A DNA stretch of 64,000 bases from Rhizophlyctis rosea (lineage: Eukaryota; Chytridiomycota; Chytridiomycetes; Rhizophlyctidales; Rhizophlyctidaceae): NCBI GenBank assembly GCA_027596075.1, contig JADGJC010000003.1, positions 372,001 through 436,000 on the forward strand, in the 5' to 3' direction. Positions 47,261 through 58,714 of this stretch are shown here, piece after piece. The notes beneath the pieces were generated by a model. It was not told the origin of the DNA, searched no databases, and saw only the letters and a list, made by a program, of their open reading frames with translations. How positions within the stretch are numbered: position 1 is the stretch's first letter; each line of letters begins with the position of its first letter. Position numbers and translations under genes: made by a program.

Positions 47261-48562
47261 ATGCCGTCTCCACCGAAGCCATGGGAGCGGTCCGCGTCAC
47301 CAGCGACAACGACAGCTCAACCTTCACCACTCACGTCTGCCTCACCAAGTTTGACTGCGTCGATACCACCACCTGTTCCGGCTCGGCCGGTCAGCGTACC
47401 ACTGTCTTCTCCACCTTATGCAGCGAGTGAGTGCATTCACTTTCGTTATTCGTTACGAATGGTTTAGAAACTTGTACTAACTTTGCCTTATTTGACAGCT
47501 AATGCACCACCCTCTTATTCATCTTACAGTCCGCCTTACCAATCCTATGGGTCCTCCTACTCCTCCTATTCCCCTTACAGCTACGGCTCAAGTTACTCAT
47601 CACCCTACTCCAGCTACAACATTCCCTACAGACCATTCACATCCTCAACATACAGCAGCCACACCCCCCCCTACTCCCGATTCGCCTCCCCATACTCATA
47701 TAATCGACCGCCCCCATACCTAAATCCCAATCCTAGTGACCCAAATGCCCCACTGCCTCTCACGCAACAGCTTGAACAATCCACGCAACCAGCCTTTCAG
47801 ACCGTGGATCAGATAGTACAAGCCTTTACAGGCTTTGCGCAGATGCTGGAGGGAACGGTCTTTGCTACACATTCCAGTATCATGGCTATGGTTGGGGTAG
47901 CAGAACAGTTTGGACATTTGAGGAGATTTTTGGGTGAAGGTCTTGGGCTCTTTGCTATCTTCAATACCTTGTTACGGCGAAGGAGGAGTAGATATCAGGC
48001 ACCAGCTGTTGACGCAGCATCCTTAACTGCTGAACAATTCAACCAATTCCAAGTTTCACACACTACAAAATCCCGCTCATTCCGCACACCTCTCCTTATC
48101 TTCCTCCTGTTCATCATCGGACTACCCTGCATTGTCTCCCACCTCATCAAACGTGCTCAACAAAAAGCCCTTGCATCTTCCACGCCCACCACATCATCGC
48201 AATCCACGCCTATCTCCCCAGCCGATATACGAAACTTAGATTTTGCGCGTGCATCATATGATTTTGTGCCTGCGTCTTCGGCAGAATCAGTTTTGAGAAA
48301 AGGGGATCTGGTGGCAATCATCGAGAGGGTGGAGCCTGTGGGCGGATGGTGGAGAGTCCGGAAGCAGAGCGGGGAGGTGGGGTTGGTGCCAAGCAATTAT
48401 CTGGAGATTTTGGAGAAGAAGGGGAGCGGTGGTGGGGAGTGGAGGGAGGAGGAGGACAGGCGGATTCAAATTGAGGATGCGGGGAAGAGACTGGAGGGTG
48501 GTGAGCCTGTGCCACATAGTGTTGCGGCTAGGGCCACCATTGCCCAGAGCCGGTTGAACTGA
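47261..48562 (+). CDS. PEX13: Peroxin 13, SH3-domain peroxisomal membrane docking protein
   Basis: Two exons, 47261-47426 and 47499-48562 (GTGAGT, ACTAAC branch site, TTTGACAG), giving 409 residues. It forms the peroxisomal docking complex with Pex14 and Pex17 and binds cargo-loaded Pex5. The N-terminus starts MPSPPKPWER, as in other Pex13 proteins, and continues as a Tyr/Ser/Pro-rich stretch of YSSYSPPYQSYGSSYSS type, the YG-type region that forms the pore meshwork. Then come the conserved helical membrane part (QQLEQSTQPAFQTVDQIVQA to RRFLGEGLGLFAIFNTLLRR), a hydrophobic helix at about 250-272 (LLIFLLFIIGLPCIVSHLI), and the SH3 domain at about 305-360 (ARASYDFVPASS, GGWWRVRKQSGEVGLVPSNY). 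Length and order match the family. Confidence 0.95.
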
Positions 48563-49901
48563 GATATGGGGAGTAGGCTCGAAGGCTGTTGTGATATGAT
48601 GATGAGACGGGAAATTTCGACTGTGGTTGGAGTTGTTAGTTTCCTTAAAGGTCTTCACATATCTACAGTGGTTGAGCAGTTTGTCGTTGTCAATAGGATG
48701 CTTACGGTTCCTTCTTTGTGCTCCCACTGGACCGCAGACGTTCTCCGCTTTTCACTAGCTTGATAATTGCGAGTTTGGCGCATGTTTCAGAGACGAAGCT
48801 TCTATTCCTACATTCTTGCTGATCAGGCAGAAATTGCCCAGTAGGGTCATTCCCCCTCCGCCTCCACCGATAACCACCAAATTAGCAGATTCAATGTCTT
48901 CCTGGAAACGGAGGAACATTTCTGGATGTTTGATTTCCATTTGAATTTGGTGCACAAGTTTGCGAGCAGCAGGTTTGGGATCACTTCGCGGCACTTGGAG
49001 GATTGGGGGATTTATTGGGGGGACCCCATTGCGGATATTTGGGGTCTGTAGTTCTGGGTGTTTCATCCAAAAACTAGAAGTTTGGACGTCCTGATATATG
49101 AAATGAAGTCTGAATAATGAGAGATATTTGATTGCCATGGCGGAGTTGTTGATGAGGAGGGTAGGCGGACACGCTGGTGGGACTATCAAGCATTATTGGC
49201 GGTTCTTGAAGGAGGAGGGATGGTATGGGGGTTCAGTTGGGTGGTGTGGAGGCCATTTGATGACTCTTAACAATGTGGCAATTTTAGTTATCAGTTTGTA
49301 ACAGATATTTAGAACGTTCATGGAAAGTTTTCAATGGTTCTGGAATGAATACGGTCATGGCGTTTCGTCCGGGCTTTGTGAGGCGACAATGGCAATTGTT
49401 GAGCAACTCTTCTGCGTCCACTTCATAGGGCTTGTGAGCGCATCCATTGTGAATCTTTCGAGTGTCAAGCGTCAAATATATGTTTTGGATGAGAAGCTCT
49501 GGACCACCAGTACTCTACCAGTGGACTGTGGTGACTGGCCCTCCCGACTCACAAGATGCCAACGACGCATAAGACCCTGACTGAACCCCTACGCCCCTGA
49601 CGGATCAAGTGGCTTAGCGAGTTACCTACGACCTTAAAGTACTGTAGCACGATTGTAGCCCTTCAAGGCCAAGGCTCTTCCAAGTTCCTTCACCCCATCC
49701 TTCCGCCATCCTCCCACCCAAGGTCGATGTTCTGAAATCTGACTCGACTACTTCGTCTCTTCAAACTCGCGTCTCTCCAACCCTTGGTACCCCAACAACG
49801 GAACATTAACCTAAGCAAATTGATTCAAGTCAGCAACTCCCGCCTCGTCCATCGTCCGTTCCCATCTCCCGCGCCAGCCGTAAACCTCCTCGTTGCTCAC
49901 A
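48563..49901. other. Intergenic; one weak minus-strand frame at 48755-49189
   Basis: The minus-strand frame (144 codons) contains a Pro-rich middle, KLVHQIQMEIKHPEMFLRFQ and a Gly run (VVIGGGGGGMTLLG). It has no recognised domain. The rest is promoter of the F-box-like gene. Confidence 0.35.
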
Positions 49902-51230
49902 ATGGCTACCGTCCAAATCATACCCGACATCCTCATCCTCCTCTTCTCACATAAGAATGTCACTATCCCTGATCTCCTGAAATTCGAACGCGTCTGCAAA
50001 CAGTGGTGCACGCTCATCCGCTCCAACCAAGTCCAAATCTGGAAATCCAAGCTCGTCCAACACTACCCGGAGGGCTGCGTTCCCGTGCTTTATGGGCATG
50101 AATGTTGGCGGGACGTCGCAACTTTCTGGTGGGCTTGGAACAGGCCGTGGCCTTCTTCCAGTACCGCTGCCGGTGCGGGACGGAAATGCGCGGAGGGGTT
50201 GGCTCCTTTAGCAGAGTGTGGCGATACGGGACTGACAACGACGTTGCTGGTACTTGGGACAGGAGAGACTTTGTCGAGATATAGCAGTGGAATGGTTCGG
50301 GATTTGATTGGGCCCACCGAATTCATGGACTTCACGGACGTGGGTGGGGATAGCTTTGATAGTGTGCGGCCCGATGGTGCGGTTTTAGTGACTGGATTAC
50401 ACGACCCACCTGGAAAGCTACAATCTTCATTGAAAGATCACTGCGTCCATGTACTCTTTTCCGAAGCACAATCTACCACCCGCATCGTTCCATGCACCAC
50501 TTCGAAGTTCCGAGCTACCCGCTCAAATATCATTGCCCGCTATGCGCAGGATCACGAATGTCCACCTTACGCAACCTACATCGGTGGCATACTGTCTACT
50601 TACAAAACAGGCTGCAAAAACTGCAAGATCCTCCTTGAAGAGTGGGATACGGGCAAATGTCGTGCGGAATTGCCCGTCACTTGCTCGTGGGGCATCATCT
50701 GTGGAGAATACGCTGTTGCCTACTGCGTGGACACCAAAGTTCTCAAAGTTATTCCTTTATCCAATCCATCCTCTCAATTCACCATCACCGCCGTCGAAGG
50801 TTACTTCTGTTTGAACGAAACCCTCCTCGCTTACACCAAGCCAACGCCACATCAACTCGTCCTCATGCGACTGACAGACCAGGCACAAGTGACTTCCTTC
50901 GACCTTGAGCCTGTCGATCAACGTTACGGTCTGAGGGTTACCATGACCAGATTTATTGTGGTTTTATGGACTGAGAAGGAAGGTTGGGTCTTGGATCTCA
51001 GGTTGAAGTTTTTGTATAGATTTTCGAATCCTGGAGTGACGGATTATCACTGGTATTTGTCGCCGGAGGATTGGATGCTGTACTGGGTAGGTCCACTATA
51101 CAAGGGCAACGACGGTAGTTGGGAGTTCACTGTGATGGATCCCAAGACCAGGATGTTACGCCGGCTGTCACGTCAGGATTCAAAATTCGAGCTGCAAACG
51201 ATTGCTTACTATTGGTACCCATGTATCTAG
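49902..51230 (+). CDS. F-box-like family protein, intact copy, 442 residues
   Basis: Starts at the ATG at 49902 and runs as one exon to TAG at 51228. The N-terminus (IIPDILILLFSHKNVTIPDL, then LKFERVCKQWCTLIRSN) is an F-box-like three-helix pattern, expected to bind Skp1 in SCF ubiquitin ligases. WKSKLVQHYPEGCVPVLYG and WRDVATFWWAWNRPW follow. The rest alternates beta strands with aromatic residues (YGLRVTMTRFIVVLWTEKEG, then DYHWYLSPEDWMLYWVG), fitting a beta-propeller-like recognition part without clear WD repeats. No family name is offered. Decayed relatives lie at 20880-21729 and just downstream at 51480-51880, so this is a duplicating, lineage-specific family. Confidence 0.72.
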   Translation: MATVQIIPDILILLFSHKNVTIPDLLKFERVCKQWCTLIRSNQVQIWKSKLVQHYPEGCVPVLYGHECWRDVATFWWAWNRPWPSSSTAAGAGRKCAEGLAPLAECGDTGLTTTLLVLGTGETLSRYSSGMVRDLIGPTEFMDFTDVGGDSFDSVRPDGAVLVTGLHDPPGKLQSSLKDHCVHVLFSEAQSTTRIVPCTTSKFRATRSNIIARYAQDHECPPYATYIGGILSTYKTGCKNCKILLEEWDTGKCRAELPVTCSWGIICGEYAVAYCVDTKVLKVIPLSNPSSQFTITAVEGYFCLNETLLAYTKPTPHQLVLMRLTDQAQVTSFDLEPVDQRYGLRVTMTRFIVVLWTEKEGWVLDLRLKFLYRFSNPGVTDYHWYLSPEDWMLYWVGPLYKGNDGSWEFTVMDPKTRMLRRLSRQDSKFELQTIAYYWYPCI

Positions 51231-51479
51231 GCCTGAACGAGATTTTGATAAACTTTGGATTACAAGCTGATGAGGGAGTGGATGAACATCGAATCCGGTC
51301 GCTGGTTGCGTACTTGGTTCAGCAAGTGCATTAGGTTATGTGGGAATGAGGAAGTTCTGCGTACCGACGACAAACACGTTTCAATAACCGCTCTGAAGGT
51401 CTTGTGTGTGTTGTCTTGCCGGTTTGAAGGCGTTCGAAATCATGACTTCTCCTTTGATCCAATTGGATAAATCTAGTTG

Positions 51480-51880
51480 AAGAACACGCGATACATAGTA
51501 GTACGTCAGCGACTGCACCGTCTTCTTCCGGCCGTGAATTGTGTCGAATGCCTTCCCAACCTCCTTCTCGTGCTTCATGCCCTCTTCCTTCTGGACCTCC
51601 TCAAACGCGAAGGGGTCTGCAAGCAATGTGTTCCGTCGGGTGGGAACGAACTTTGGGAGGGATGTGGCGACATCGCGATGCGATCGTTCAGCAAGGGGTC
51701 CTCAACATCACTCCTTCCTTGCACGGTGCTTCATTAGTTTGGCAACCACGTATATCCCGCCTCAAGGATCGGCACCGCTCATTGCTATCAACGCATATGG
51801 GGCCGAAACTCCCGGGTCTCATCATGGGATTCAACTCATCCGGCTGTCCGATAGGTAGTACGCAACTCCCCTTTTAACAA
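51480..51880 (+). pseudogene. Decayed tandem copy of the F-box-like gene
   Basis: 250 nt after the intact gene, the plus strand reads LLPAVNCVECLPNLLLVLHA and FLLDLLKREGVCKQC, which aligns with PDILILLF...DLLKFERVCKQW of the intact copy. Shortly after, in another frame, FGRDVATSRC echoes the WRDVATFWW block. Frames change repeatedly and the remaining sequence is not recognisable. It is a truncated, frame-broken tandem duplicate. Confidence 0.6.
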
Positions 51881-54083
51881 CTCCGGACGCTCTACATGAC
51901 GAGCACCAAAGTTTTTCATGGATTGTCTGATTACTGTTTGATGTTGAATTTTGAAGCGGCAGCATGGATCTTGCCTATGATCAGGCAGGCCGGGGCTTGT
52001 TTAGCTTTCTGAACAGATGCTGGAGACGAGCAGGAAGTTTCACATAGACTTAAAGGAGGGAGTCCTCGATCATCTATAGTCAGCGTGGGATATTGCGGAG
52101 GACGGTCATCATTTGACCACGATGGAAGGTCTGATTGATGACGGGCCGGAAAGAGGACGGGTTGAGAGGGTGGGCGCGTATTAGAAGCGTGCAAAAGCTT
52201 GAAAATGGGTAGTGAAGGGAGGAATTTTGGTACGCGACTGTTGATGATTGATCTCTTTATCCATTTTCTAGCATAGTGAAATAGAATGATGGGGTGGGTA
52301 GCTCCAGCATTTGCTCATTTCGTGAGTTGTGATTTTGAGGTTCATATGCAGAGGCTGCTTTAGCTTATTCAACTCGTGATTTCTCTCAATGGAGTTGGTG
52401 ACTGTTAAAGCATTCATTGGTTGCTGTCCTTTGATATTCATTTCCGTTTCTCTTTTGTTTCTTTTCCTGTTCTCCTTGACGGAGTGCAGCCTGACTTTGA
52501 GATGGGTTGTGCCCAGTGACAGTGCCTTCAAGCCACTGAATGCTTCGCCGAGATGGGCACAAAACAGTTTTGTGGCCACACTGGCTTCAAGCTTTCAGTT
52601 GCTGGTTCCTTGTTCTGCACTGTCGTTGTATCAGCCGAAGCTTCCATTCTTTACCGAATGTCTGAATGTCGTGGTAGCATGATAAAAGTCATTTACGAAT
52701 AGCAAATCCGGCGGTGCCGCAGGAAGATTTGTTTCCGTGAACGGCGCGCAGAGTTTATTGGATCAGCGAAATTTGATGAATATGAGCCGTAAGCGCGTCC
52801 TCCCAAAGTTCTTACTTATATACTTGGGCATTCAGAAACTGAAATCTTGCTGCCGGCCTGCCCTGCCTAAACTCCTTTTCCTGGTCCTTGATTTCCGGGG
52901 TATCGCGGTCTTCAAGGTCCTTCCCCGCCGAACCCTCCGAGCGCGTTGCGGCATGGTCGCACCATTTGTCGGCACCAAGCAACCCAACGCCCGAAAACGG
53001 AAGCGTGCGTGATGCCGCCACGAAGTCCGCCACATTTTTGCCCACTGCGTGCTTCCTCTCAAAGTTGCACCAACCAATCCATCTCATTGCCCCATCTTTC
53101 CAGAAGTTATCAAAGATGGGGAGTTATGGGACATCTTGGTTCGTTCAATGTTGGGTTGTAGCATATGGGCTGTTGGGGCGTGAAGCTGGGCTTCCAAACG
53201 GTGGTTCCCCAAATGGGTGGTTGGTGTGTGCAGTGTGATAGACATGCACCTGTTTCCAATACACTTTCCACGATCGCCTATCCATTGTCCAAAGCACATG
53301 TCAGCACAAATGTCTCTGAGCACCATACGAACAGACAGGGACCCTGAGCCTCAAACTGAACACAACAATCGCACGCACGTTGTGGAAGCGATGACACTAT
53401 TTCCATTTGCTTACATGTTCGCCATCCGGATCTCGGAGGCCGTAGCGACGACCCACTTTCTCCTGTCTCCTCTTTTCGAAGAGATCCGTGACCCCATCAT
53501 ATGTTTCTTTAAGCCGTCGTGTTTTGATCTTCCAAAGCTGACCTCATGTTGTTATGGTAAAGTGTCTATGGGTGGAGGATTGGACGTAGCTACAACTATC
53601 TTTTCAGAATCGTCAGACAACCATATCAGTTCTCGTTCAACTTCCCACGTATTGTTAGCCGCACCTCGTTTAGAAAAGTGAAAGGTGAGCGGAGTCGAGT
53701 GGAGGACCATCTGCCTTTTGAAGTAGCGTAAGTTTCATCCTCCCTTCTCCTTCGGTCCATGCTGACGAGGCCTAAATGCAAAACCGTTTGATACCCATGA
53801 CCCCATCTAGTTTTGAAACCTCCACGGATCCTGCGAACTCCCCTCATTCTTCATCGCGTCTTTAGGGACGCCTGGCGTCGGGACAATCCTTTCTATCATA
53901 GAGGCGTATTTCGGGTAGACGAGTGTGTGGATCTCAACAACGAGTTACGATTCTCACCTCCACCATTCCTACCATTCTTTCCAACCTACGAACTTGTCAT
54001 CATATCTGTTCATACGCAGCAATCATATACGAATAATTTCATATGCCTATAGTTACATCTAAATAATCCATACGAGACGTGAT
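51881..54083. other. 2.2-kb stretch with no supported gene
   Basis: Several small frames occur (for example minus 52812-53087 and plus 53217-53681) without family features, splice support or a consistent strand. The right end is the upstream region of the next gene. Confidence 0.4.
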
Positions 54084-56042
54084 ATGCCTGTACCAAACAT
54101 CGAAAGACGTGATCCCCTCCTTGGGCTAGGCGTCAATGTCGGCCCTATCAGTATTGGTGGAGGAAGTACAAAAACGACAGCAGCACCCGCTCCAACATCA
54201 GCGCCCACCACATCCTCTCCCACAAAATCATCCTCTTCGTCCACTTCAACGTCCTCAAACAAAAATCTTCTTGGCATCGACGTCAATGTTGGAGGTGTTT
54301 CTGTAGGAGCACATGCGGGATCTGGACGCGTAGACGCCAGTGCTAACGTGCCGGGAGTCGTCAACACCAACACGAATGTGAACCAAGACGGCGCGAATGC
54401 GCATGTTGGGGTGGGTTCTTCAAGCACTGGAGCAAACGTTGACGTGTCGGTTGGTGGATCGAAGAGTGGTGGAGGCGGCGGCGGTGTGAGCGTTGGTGTT
54501 GATGTTGGAGTCGGGAACAACGGAGGCAGTCAACAGTCGCATACTACAACACAACAACAGCAACAACCTCAACCAACATCGCAACCCACGCAACAGCCAA
54601 ACCCGCAACCTGACCCACAGCCAACACAAAACCCGACAACAACAACAACCGATACCGCCTTCCCGACAACAGTGATAGGAACCCAAACTTTCGCAATGGA
54701 CCTGTCTGGGCCAACACCAATGATCATTCCCTTTTCCTCGTCGTCATCCTCAGGAGGAATCCAGATCATTCCAAACGGAGCTCAGCCGTGGCCCACAGAT
54801 GTCTCCTACTCACCGATTCCAGCTCCACCCGGTCACTGGAACGACCCTTTCGGCGTCGGACATGCGTATACCGCCGTCGTGTGGGGTGGCGTTTGCGGAA
54901 TGGTTATGCTGGTCGTTCTTGGATTGGCGACCGTCGGGAGGAGGTGGAGGGGTGAGAAGAAGGATGTTGCCAGCAGTTTGGAGGGTGGTGCGGCGGGTGT
55001 TATGGTTGGTGCTGGTATGAAGGATGGGGAAGAGTCGATTGAAGGTTATGAGGGGGCCGCTTTACCCGGCATGGGTGGGGGTTACGTCGAGATGACTGGA
55101 CCACCAACTTTGGCGGCCTTGCCCGGCGCGTTCGTGGCTGCCGGGAGGCAGGACAGCAAGGACAGTCAGAAAACGGTCGTGAAACTGGGTGCGCCGCCAA
55201 AGGGGAAGAACGGGAAGAAGGGCGGTGTTGCTCTCCCAGCCGTAGCACGTGTACGAGCTGACAGCGATGCGACGGTGGCTCCTGCTGCACCTTTACATCT
55301 CCTGAATGGTGTGGACACATATTTCAGGAATAATCCGTCTACCACGACGACCAGACCTCGAAACAACTCCGCTACATTGTTGCCTACACGTCGCATATCT
55401 GCCTACCCCGTGACCTCTCCTGATGCCCCATCAACAGCCCTCCCACAGTACAACGCCGACGGAACCTTGTGTGCCGGATCCCTCTCCCAACCCAGTACGC
55501 CCGGCACCATTGGAACTTTCGGCCGACCCAAAAGTACCGGACCTCTATCTGCCACCACCATGACAGGAACCTCAAAGGCTTCGACTGTCAGATCCACCGG
55601 CCACGGACCAGGTTTCACGGGCCTACCCCCTACCACGACAACAGCAACGAGGAGCAATGGATCTTACAAACCGGGCACGTTCGAACGGGAAGTCATGGAA
55701 CAATTCCCCGAGTTCCGCATTCTGGGTATCCCGGGTACTGCGCCCACCCAGTCCTCGTCCGTCGCACAACCTCCCCGTCCCGTCTCCTTGGCACCCTCCG
55801 AAACAAAAATAATCACCCTCCCAACCGCAACAGTCTTCCTGCTCGACACGAAACCCGAACCCTCTGCATCTCAGCCTCTCGCACCCGCAATTCCCCAGAA
55901 AGCCCAAAGCATGGAGAGAGTCAAAGAGAAGAGTGGCTTGCAGAGGATGCTGACAGGCACGCCTGTTGAGGATGTTACACTGGTCAGGCCTAAGAGTGGT
56001 GTGGAGGAATGGGGACATCAGAAGGGGAAGAGCATAGGGTAG
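54084..56042 (+). CDS. Low-complexity single-pass membrane protein, 652 residues
   Basis: One exon. Residues 1-200 are Gly/Val/Asn/Ser/Thr-rich with alternating pattern (LGIDVNVGGVSVGAHAGSGR, then VNTNTNVNQ), followed by a Gln/Pro/Thr stretch. A membrane helix lies at about 261-284 (AYTAVVWGGVCGMVMLVVLG, then basic RRWRGEKK), giving an outside-N, inside-C arrangement. The cytosolic tail (290-652) is Ser/Thr/Pro-rich with many phosphorylatable sites. The layout resembles fungal wall-stress sensors (Ser/Thr-rich ectodomain, one helix, cytosolic tail), but no WSC or Cys-rich domain is seen. The N-terminus lacks a signal peptide and begins near a dibasic-like ERRD, so a short upstream exon encoding the signal may be missing. 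Confidence 0.65.
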   Translation: MPVPNIERRDPLLGLGVNVGPISIGGGSTKTTAAPAPTSAPTTSSPTKSSSSSTSTSSNKNLLGIDVNVGGVSVGAHAGSGRVDASANVPGVVNTNTNVNQDGANAHVGVGSSSTGANVDVSVGGSKSGGGGGGVSVGVDVGVGNNGGSQQSHTTTQQQQQPQPTSQPTQQPNPQPDPQPTQNPTTTTTDTAFPTTVIGTQTFAMDLSGPTPMIIPFSSSSSSGGIQIIPNGAQPWPTDVSYSPIPAPPGHWNDPFGVGHAYTAVVWGGVCGMVMLVVLGLATVGRRWRGEKKDVASSLEGGAAGVMVGAGMKDGEESIEGYEGAALPGMGGGYVEMTGPPTLAALPGAFVAAGRQDSKDSQKTVVKLGAPPKGKNGKKGGVALPAVARVRADSDATVAPAAPLHLLNGVDTYFRNNPSTTTTRPRNNSATLLPTRRISAYPVTSPDAPSTALPQYNADGTLCAGSLSQPSTPGTIGTFGRPKSTGPLSATTMTGTSKASTVRSTGHGPGFTGLPPTTTTATRSNGSYKPGTFEREVMEQFPEFRILGIPGTAPTQSSSVAQPPRPVSLAPSETKIITLPTATVFLLDTKPEPSASQPLAPAIPQKAQSMERVKEKSGLQRMLTGTPVEDVTLVRPKSGVEEWGHQKGKSIG

Positions 56043-56464
56043 AGATGGGGAAGGGTATGAATTGGTTACGGTGACGGATGATTCGGTTTAGGTTACTGTT
56101 CAGCATAGCATCTCCCTGGATTCCTTCATGTGGATTCGAAGCGTGCTTGGGTGCGCCTTTTTGTGTTATTTTCTTTCCCTTATTTTGTTAGATGATGTTT
56201 TTTTTTTGTATTGGAGACTGAATATTGTAGTAACCACCTCGTTCGCGGTATAGATGGATGGTATGTTTCTATTTGCTTGTTGGGACTGTTTGTAAGTGTG
56301 TTTGGGCAAGGATATTGTATTGAACAAAGTTGGTTTTTCCGTTATCCGTTCGCTTTCATGGAGCTGGTGGGCTAGAGGGGGGGTATATCTCGGCCTACTT
56401 ACTCTAATTACATTTAGAAGCTTGACGTTCCTCTCCGGCAGTCCCTTCCAAAAACTGTGCAACA

Positions 56465-58113
56465 TCAAGCCATTACATCTATCAAGTCATAGTACTTTAC
56501 CCCTCCACTAATACTCCCGCTAATCCCGATATGCACATCAACCTTCTTTCCCCGCACCCCGAACACCTTGGCATCCTCCTCCCTCCTCGCGCGCTCGGCC
56601 GCGAAAATCCTCTTCACGCTTGCCTCAATCTCTTTTGGATCCGTACTTGACGGTAACATGCGGCCGAAGGTGAGTTGTGAATGTGAAGCGTGAGGTGTTG
56701 TGTTGGCACTTTGGGAGACCGTATTGGGTGACGGGAGGCGAATTTGACCGGTAACGGCTTTGTGAATCCACTCATCTTGGGTTGCCCGTTCGGGTTTGGT
56801 TGGGAGCGGTGGGAGGCGGAGAATCGTGGAAGGGCGGAGTGGGAGGAATTCTTCATGTTTGATGTGTGGTTCTTGACCTTCTTCATCATTCTCGTCATCT
56901 TCCTCCTCATCACTGTCACTGGCATCTCCTCCCTCGTCGTCGCTGCCTTCCAGCATGCCATCTTCCCATTCCTCCTGCCAACCCACAAAATCTTCCTCCC
57001 AAACGCCTTCATCCTCATAATCAAAGTTCCATTCCACGTCGACCAAATTCCATACCAAGCCCAAGTTATACTCCTCGAGGCGCTGCACAATGGTCGAGAG
57101 ATGTTGTTCTTCGGCTAAGAGTTCTGCGAGCTGATGTTTGAGCTGCTTGTTTAGTTTCCAAGTATGAAGGTGTGTGGCGGACATGGCATCAATCACTTGC
57201 TGATAAGAGTGACATGAAAGATAAGGAGAAGGAAGACGGAAATAGTATGTGATTGACATTTCGAACTTTCCACGAACCTGGCTGGCAACAGTCTCAACAC
57301 CATTCACGATACCCTCCGTCCTCCTTTTGACCCCTTCAACACTCAACTCATGCCGTGCCCTCAGCGCCTCCATCTCCTTCCGCCTTCTTTCACCTTCCCT
57401 GACCGCTTCATCCTTCAACGCCCGAACTTTTTCCTCCAACTGCTGAGTTCCCATATGCTGGAAGGACACCATTTCCTTCTCCTTGTTTGTGAGCGCGTCA
57501 TTTGCTGCTTCTAGTCCCTCGATTGTGGTGTGAAGAGCTTCAATTTCGGCGCGTTGTCTGATCAAGGAGGGTTCGAGGGACAAAGTTTGTGGAAGTGTAG
57601 CAGGAAGGGAAAGGGTTGATAATGGAATGGTTACGAGATTATCGGAAAGTGAGGAGGTGGTGCTAAGCAGAGAAGCGATTGTTGTGTGTTGTTCTTTTTC
57701 GAGCTTTCGAAGTTTGTGGCGGAGTTTCTTCATCTCCTCTTTCCTGAATGTGCAGATGTACGAACAGTCAGCGGGTTGTAATAGAATCTTCGAATCAGGC
57801 ATTCTTGAACTCCAACAGACTGCGGTACTCAACTGCTCCAAATACCACAACTTATAAAATAGTGCACTTTGCTTCCGTGATTCGTGCCTAAGTTCCGTCA
57901 CAATCAATCAGTTGTCCTTCCTTCATATTAGGTATGAGGCTCCCTGCAGTCAACTCATACCTACATCACGAGAGCCAAGAATGCGGACGCCTGCTCAGGG
58001 CTCATATGCTTTATCTTCGTCCTGGACTTCGACCTCTTCCCCTTCCGCTTTCCTTTACCTTTCCCCTTGCCCTTCCCTTTACCTTTCCCCTTGCCCTTCT
58101 TCTTGGGCGGCAT
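56465..58113 (-). CDS. Coiled-coil protein with Lys/Gly-rich N-terminus, flagellar candidate
   Basis: Four exons: 58113-57965, 57887-57834, 57743-57278 and 57199-56465, giving 467 residues. The N-terminus is MPPKKK followed by eight Gly-Lys pairs, a signature seen in many ciliary coiled-coil proteins (BBOF1 and CCDC/DUF4515-type). KIKHMSPEQASAFLALVM leads via SRKQSALFYKLWYLEQ into a long coiled coil (EEMKKLRHKLRKLEKEQ; later TNKEKEMVSFQHMGTQQLEE and KLNKQLKHQLAELLAEEQHL). An acidic stretch (SDSDEEEDDENDEEG) and a basic end follow. Introns 57833-57744 (90 nt) and 57277-57200 (78 nt) are stop-free multiples of three and would be mistaken for coding; splicing them out keeps heptads continuous. 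The flagellar role is inferred from composition and from DNAL1 elsewhere in the window. Confidence 0.7.
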
Positions 58114-58625
58114 GGCTCGTACTAGGTTGGAGTGGTCGCCTAAAATGCGGTAATAAGAAATCACCCAATTTTGACTTTAATGATGGCAGGAAACGAACGG
58201 GATATGCTATTCTTGCTACGACCAGGGCTTGCGAACGGATTGATCGTGGAAGTGCGACGCGAGGGTCCTTTGGCGGCACATGCCGATCATCAAAGATCAG
58301 CCATGGGTGTCCCAACTCTGCGTCTTTCCTTTCTCCAGCTGCTGCTTTCAATGACGAGTCCGGTGGTTGATAGCTTGCAGTATTAGGTCCACCGCAGCTT
58401 TGAAACCGGACAGTGTTTGCCATCTTCATGGTCTATTCATTTTGACCAATCCATTATTTACCGTTCATTCGGAAATCGACCAAGTGCAGAAATATGGCAT
58501 ACAGGGCAGTATAAGCGCCATATGACGTCAAGCTAGCGCGGAAAGGCCACAGCGTTTTTGTTGTGCCCTCTTCCATTGGAGAGTCGGGTCGTAAACGGTA
58601 ACATATTTTGGCGATCGAAAACGGT

Positions 58626-58633
58626 TATATAAA
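58626..58633 (+). promoter_or_regulatory. TATA box upstream of the gene at 58715
   Basis: TATATAAA lies 82 nt before the ATG at 58715 and faces it. Confidence 0.5.
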
Positions 58634-58714
58634 CGTCCACGTCAAATCCGCGTCTGCTTCCTTTTGATAAACGAAGAATCATCACAAGAACTTTGATCAT
58701 TGAATCTAGTCGAC

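Noticed and set aside
57912..58429. Frames on both strands around the GK-repeat exon (one with repeated PFPLPF-like pattern, one starting MKMANTVRFQ)
   Set aside because: The first is the antisense of the GK repeat; the second has no domain and overlaps the promoter/first exon of the coiled-coil gene.
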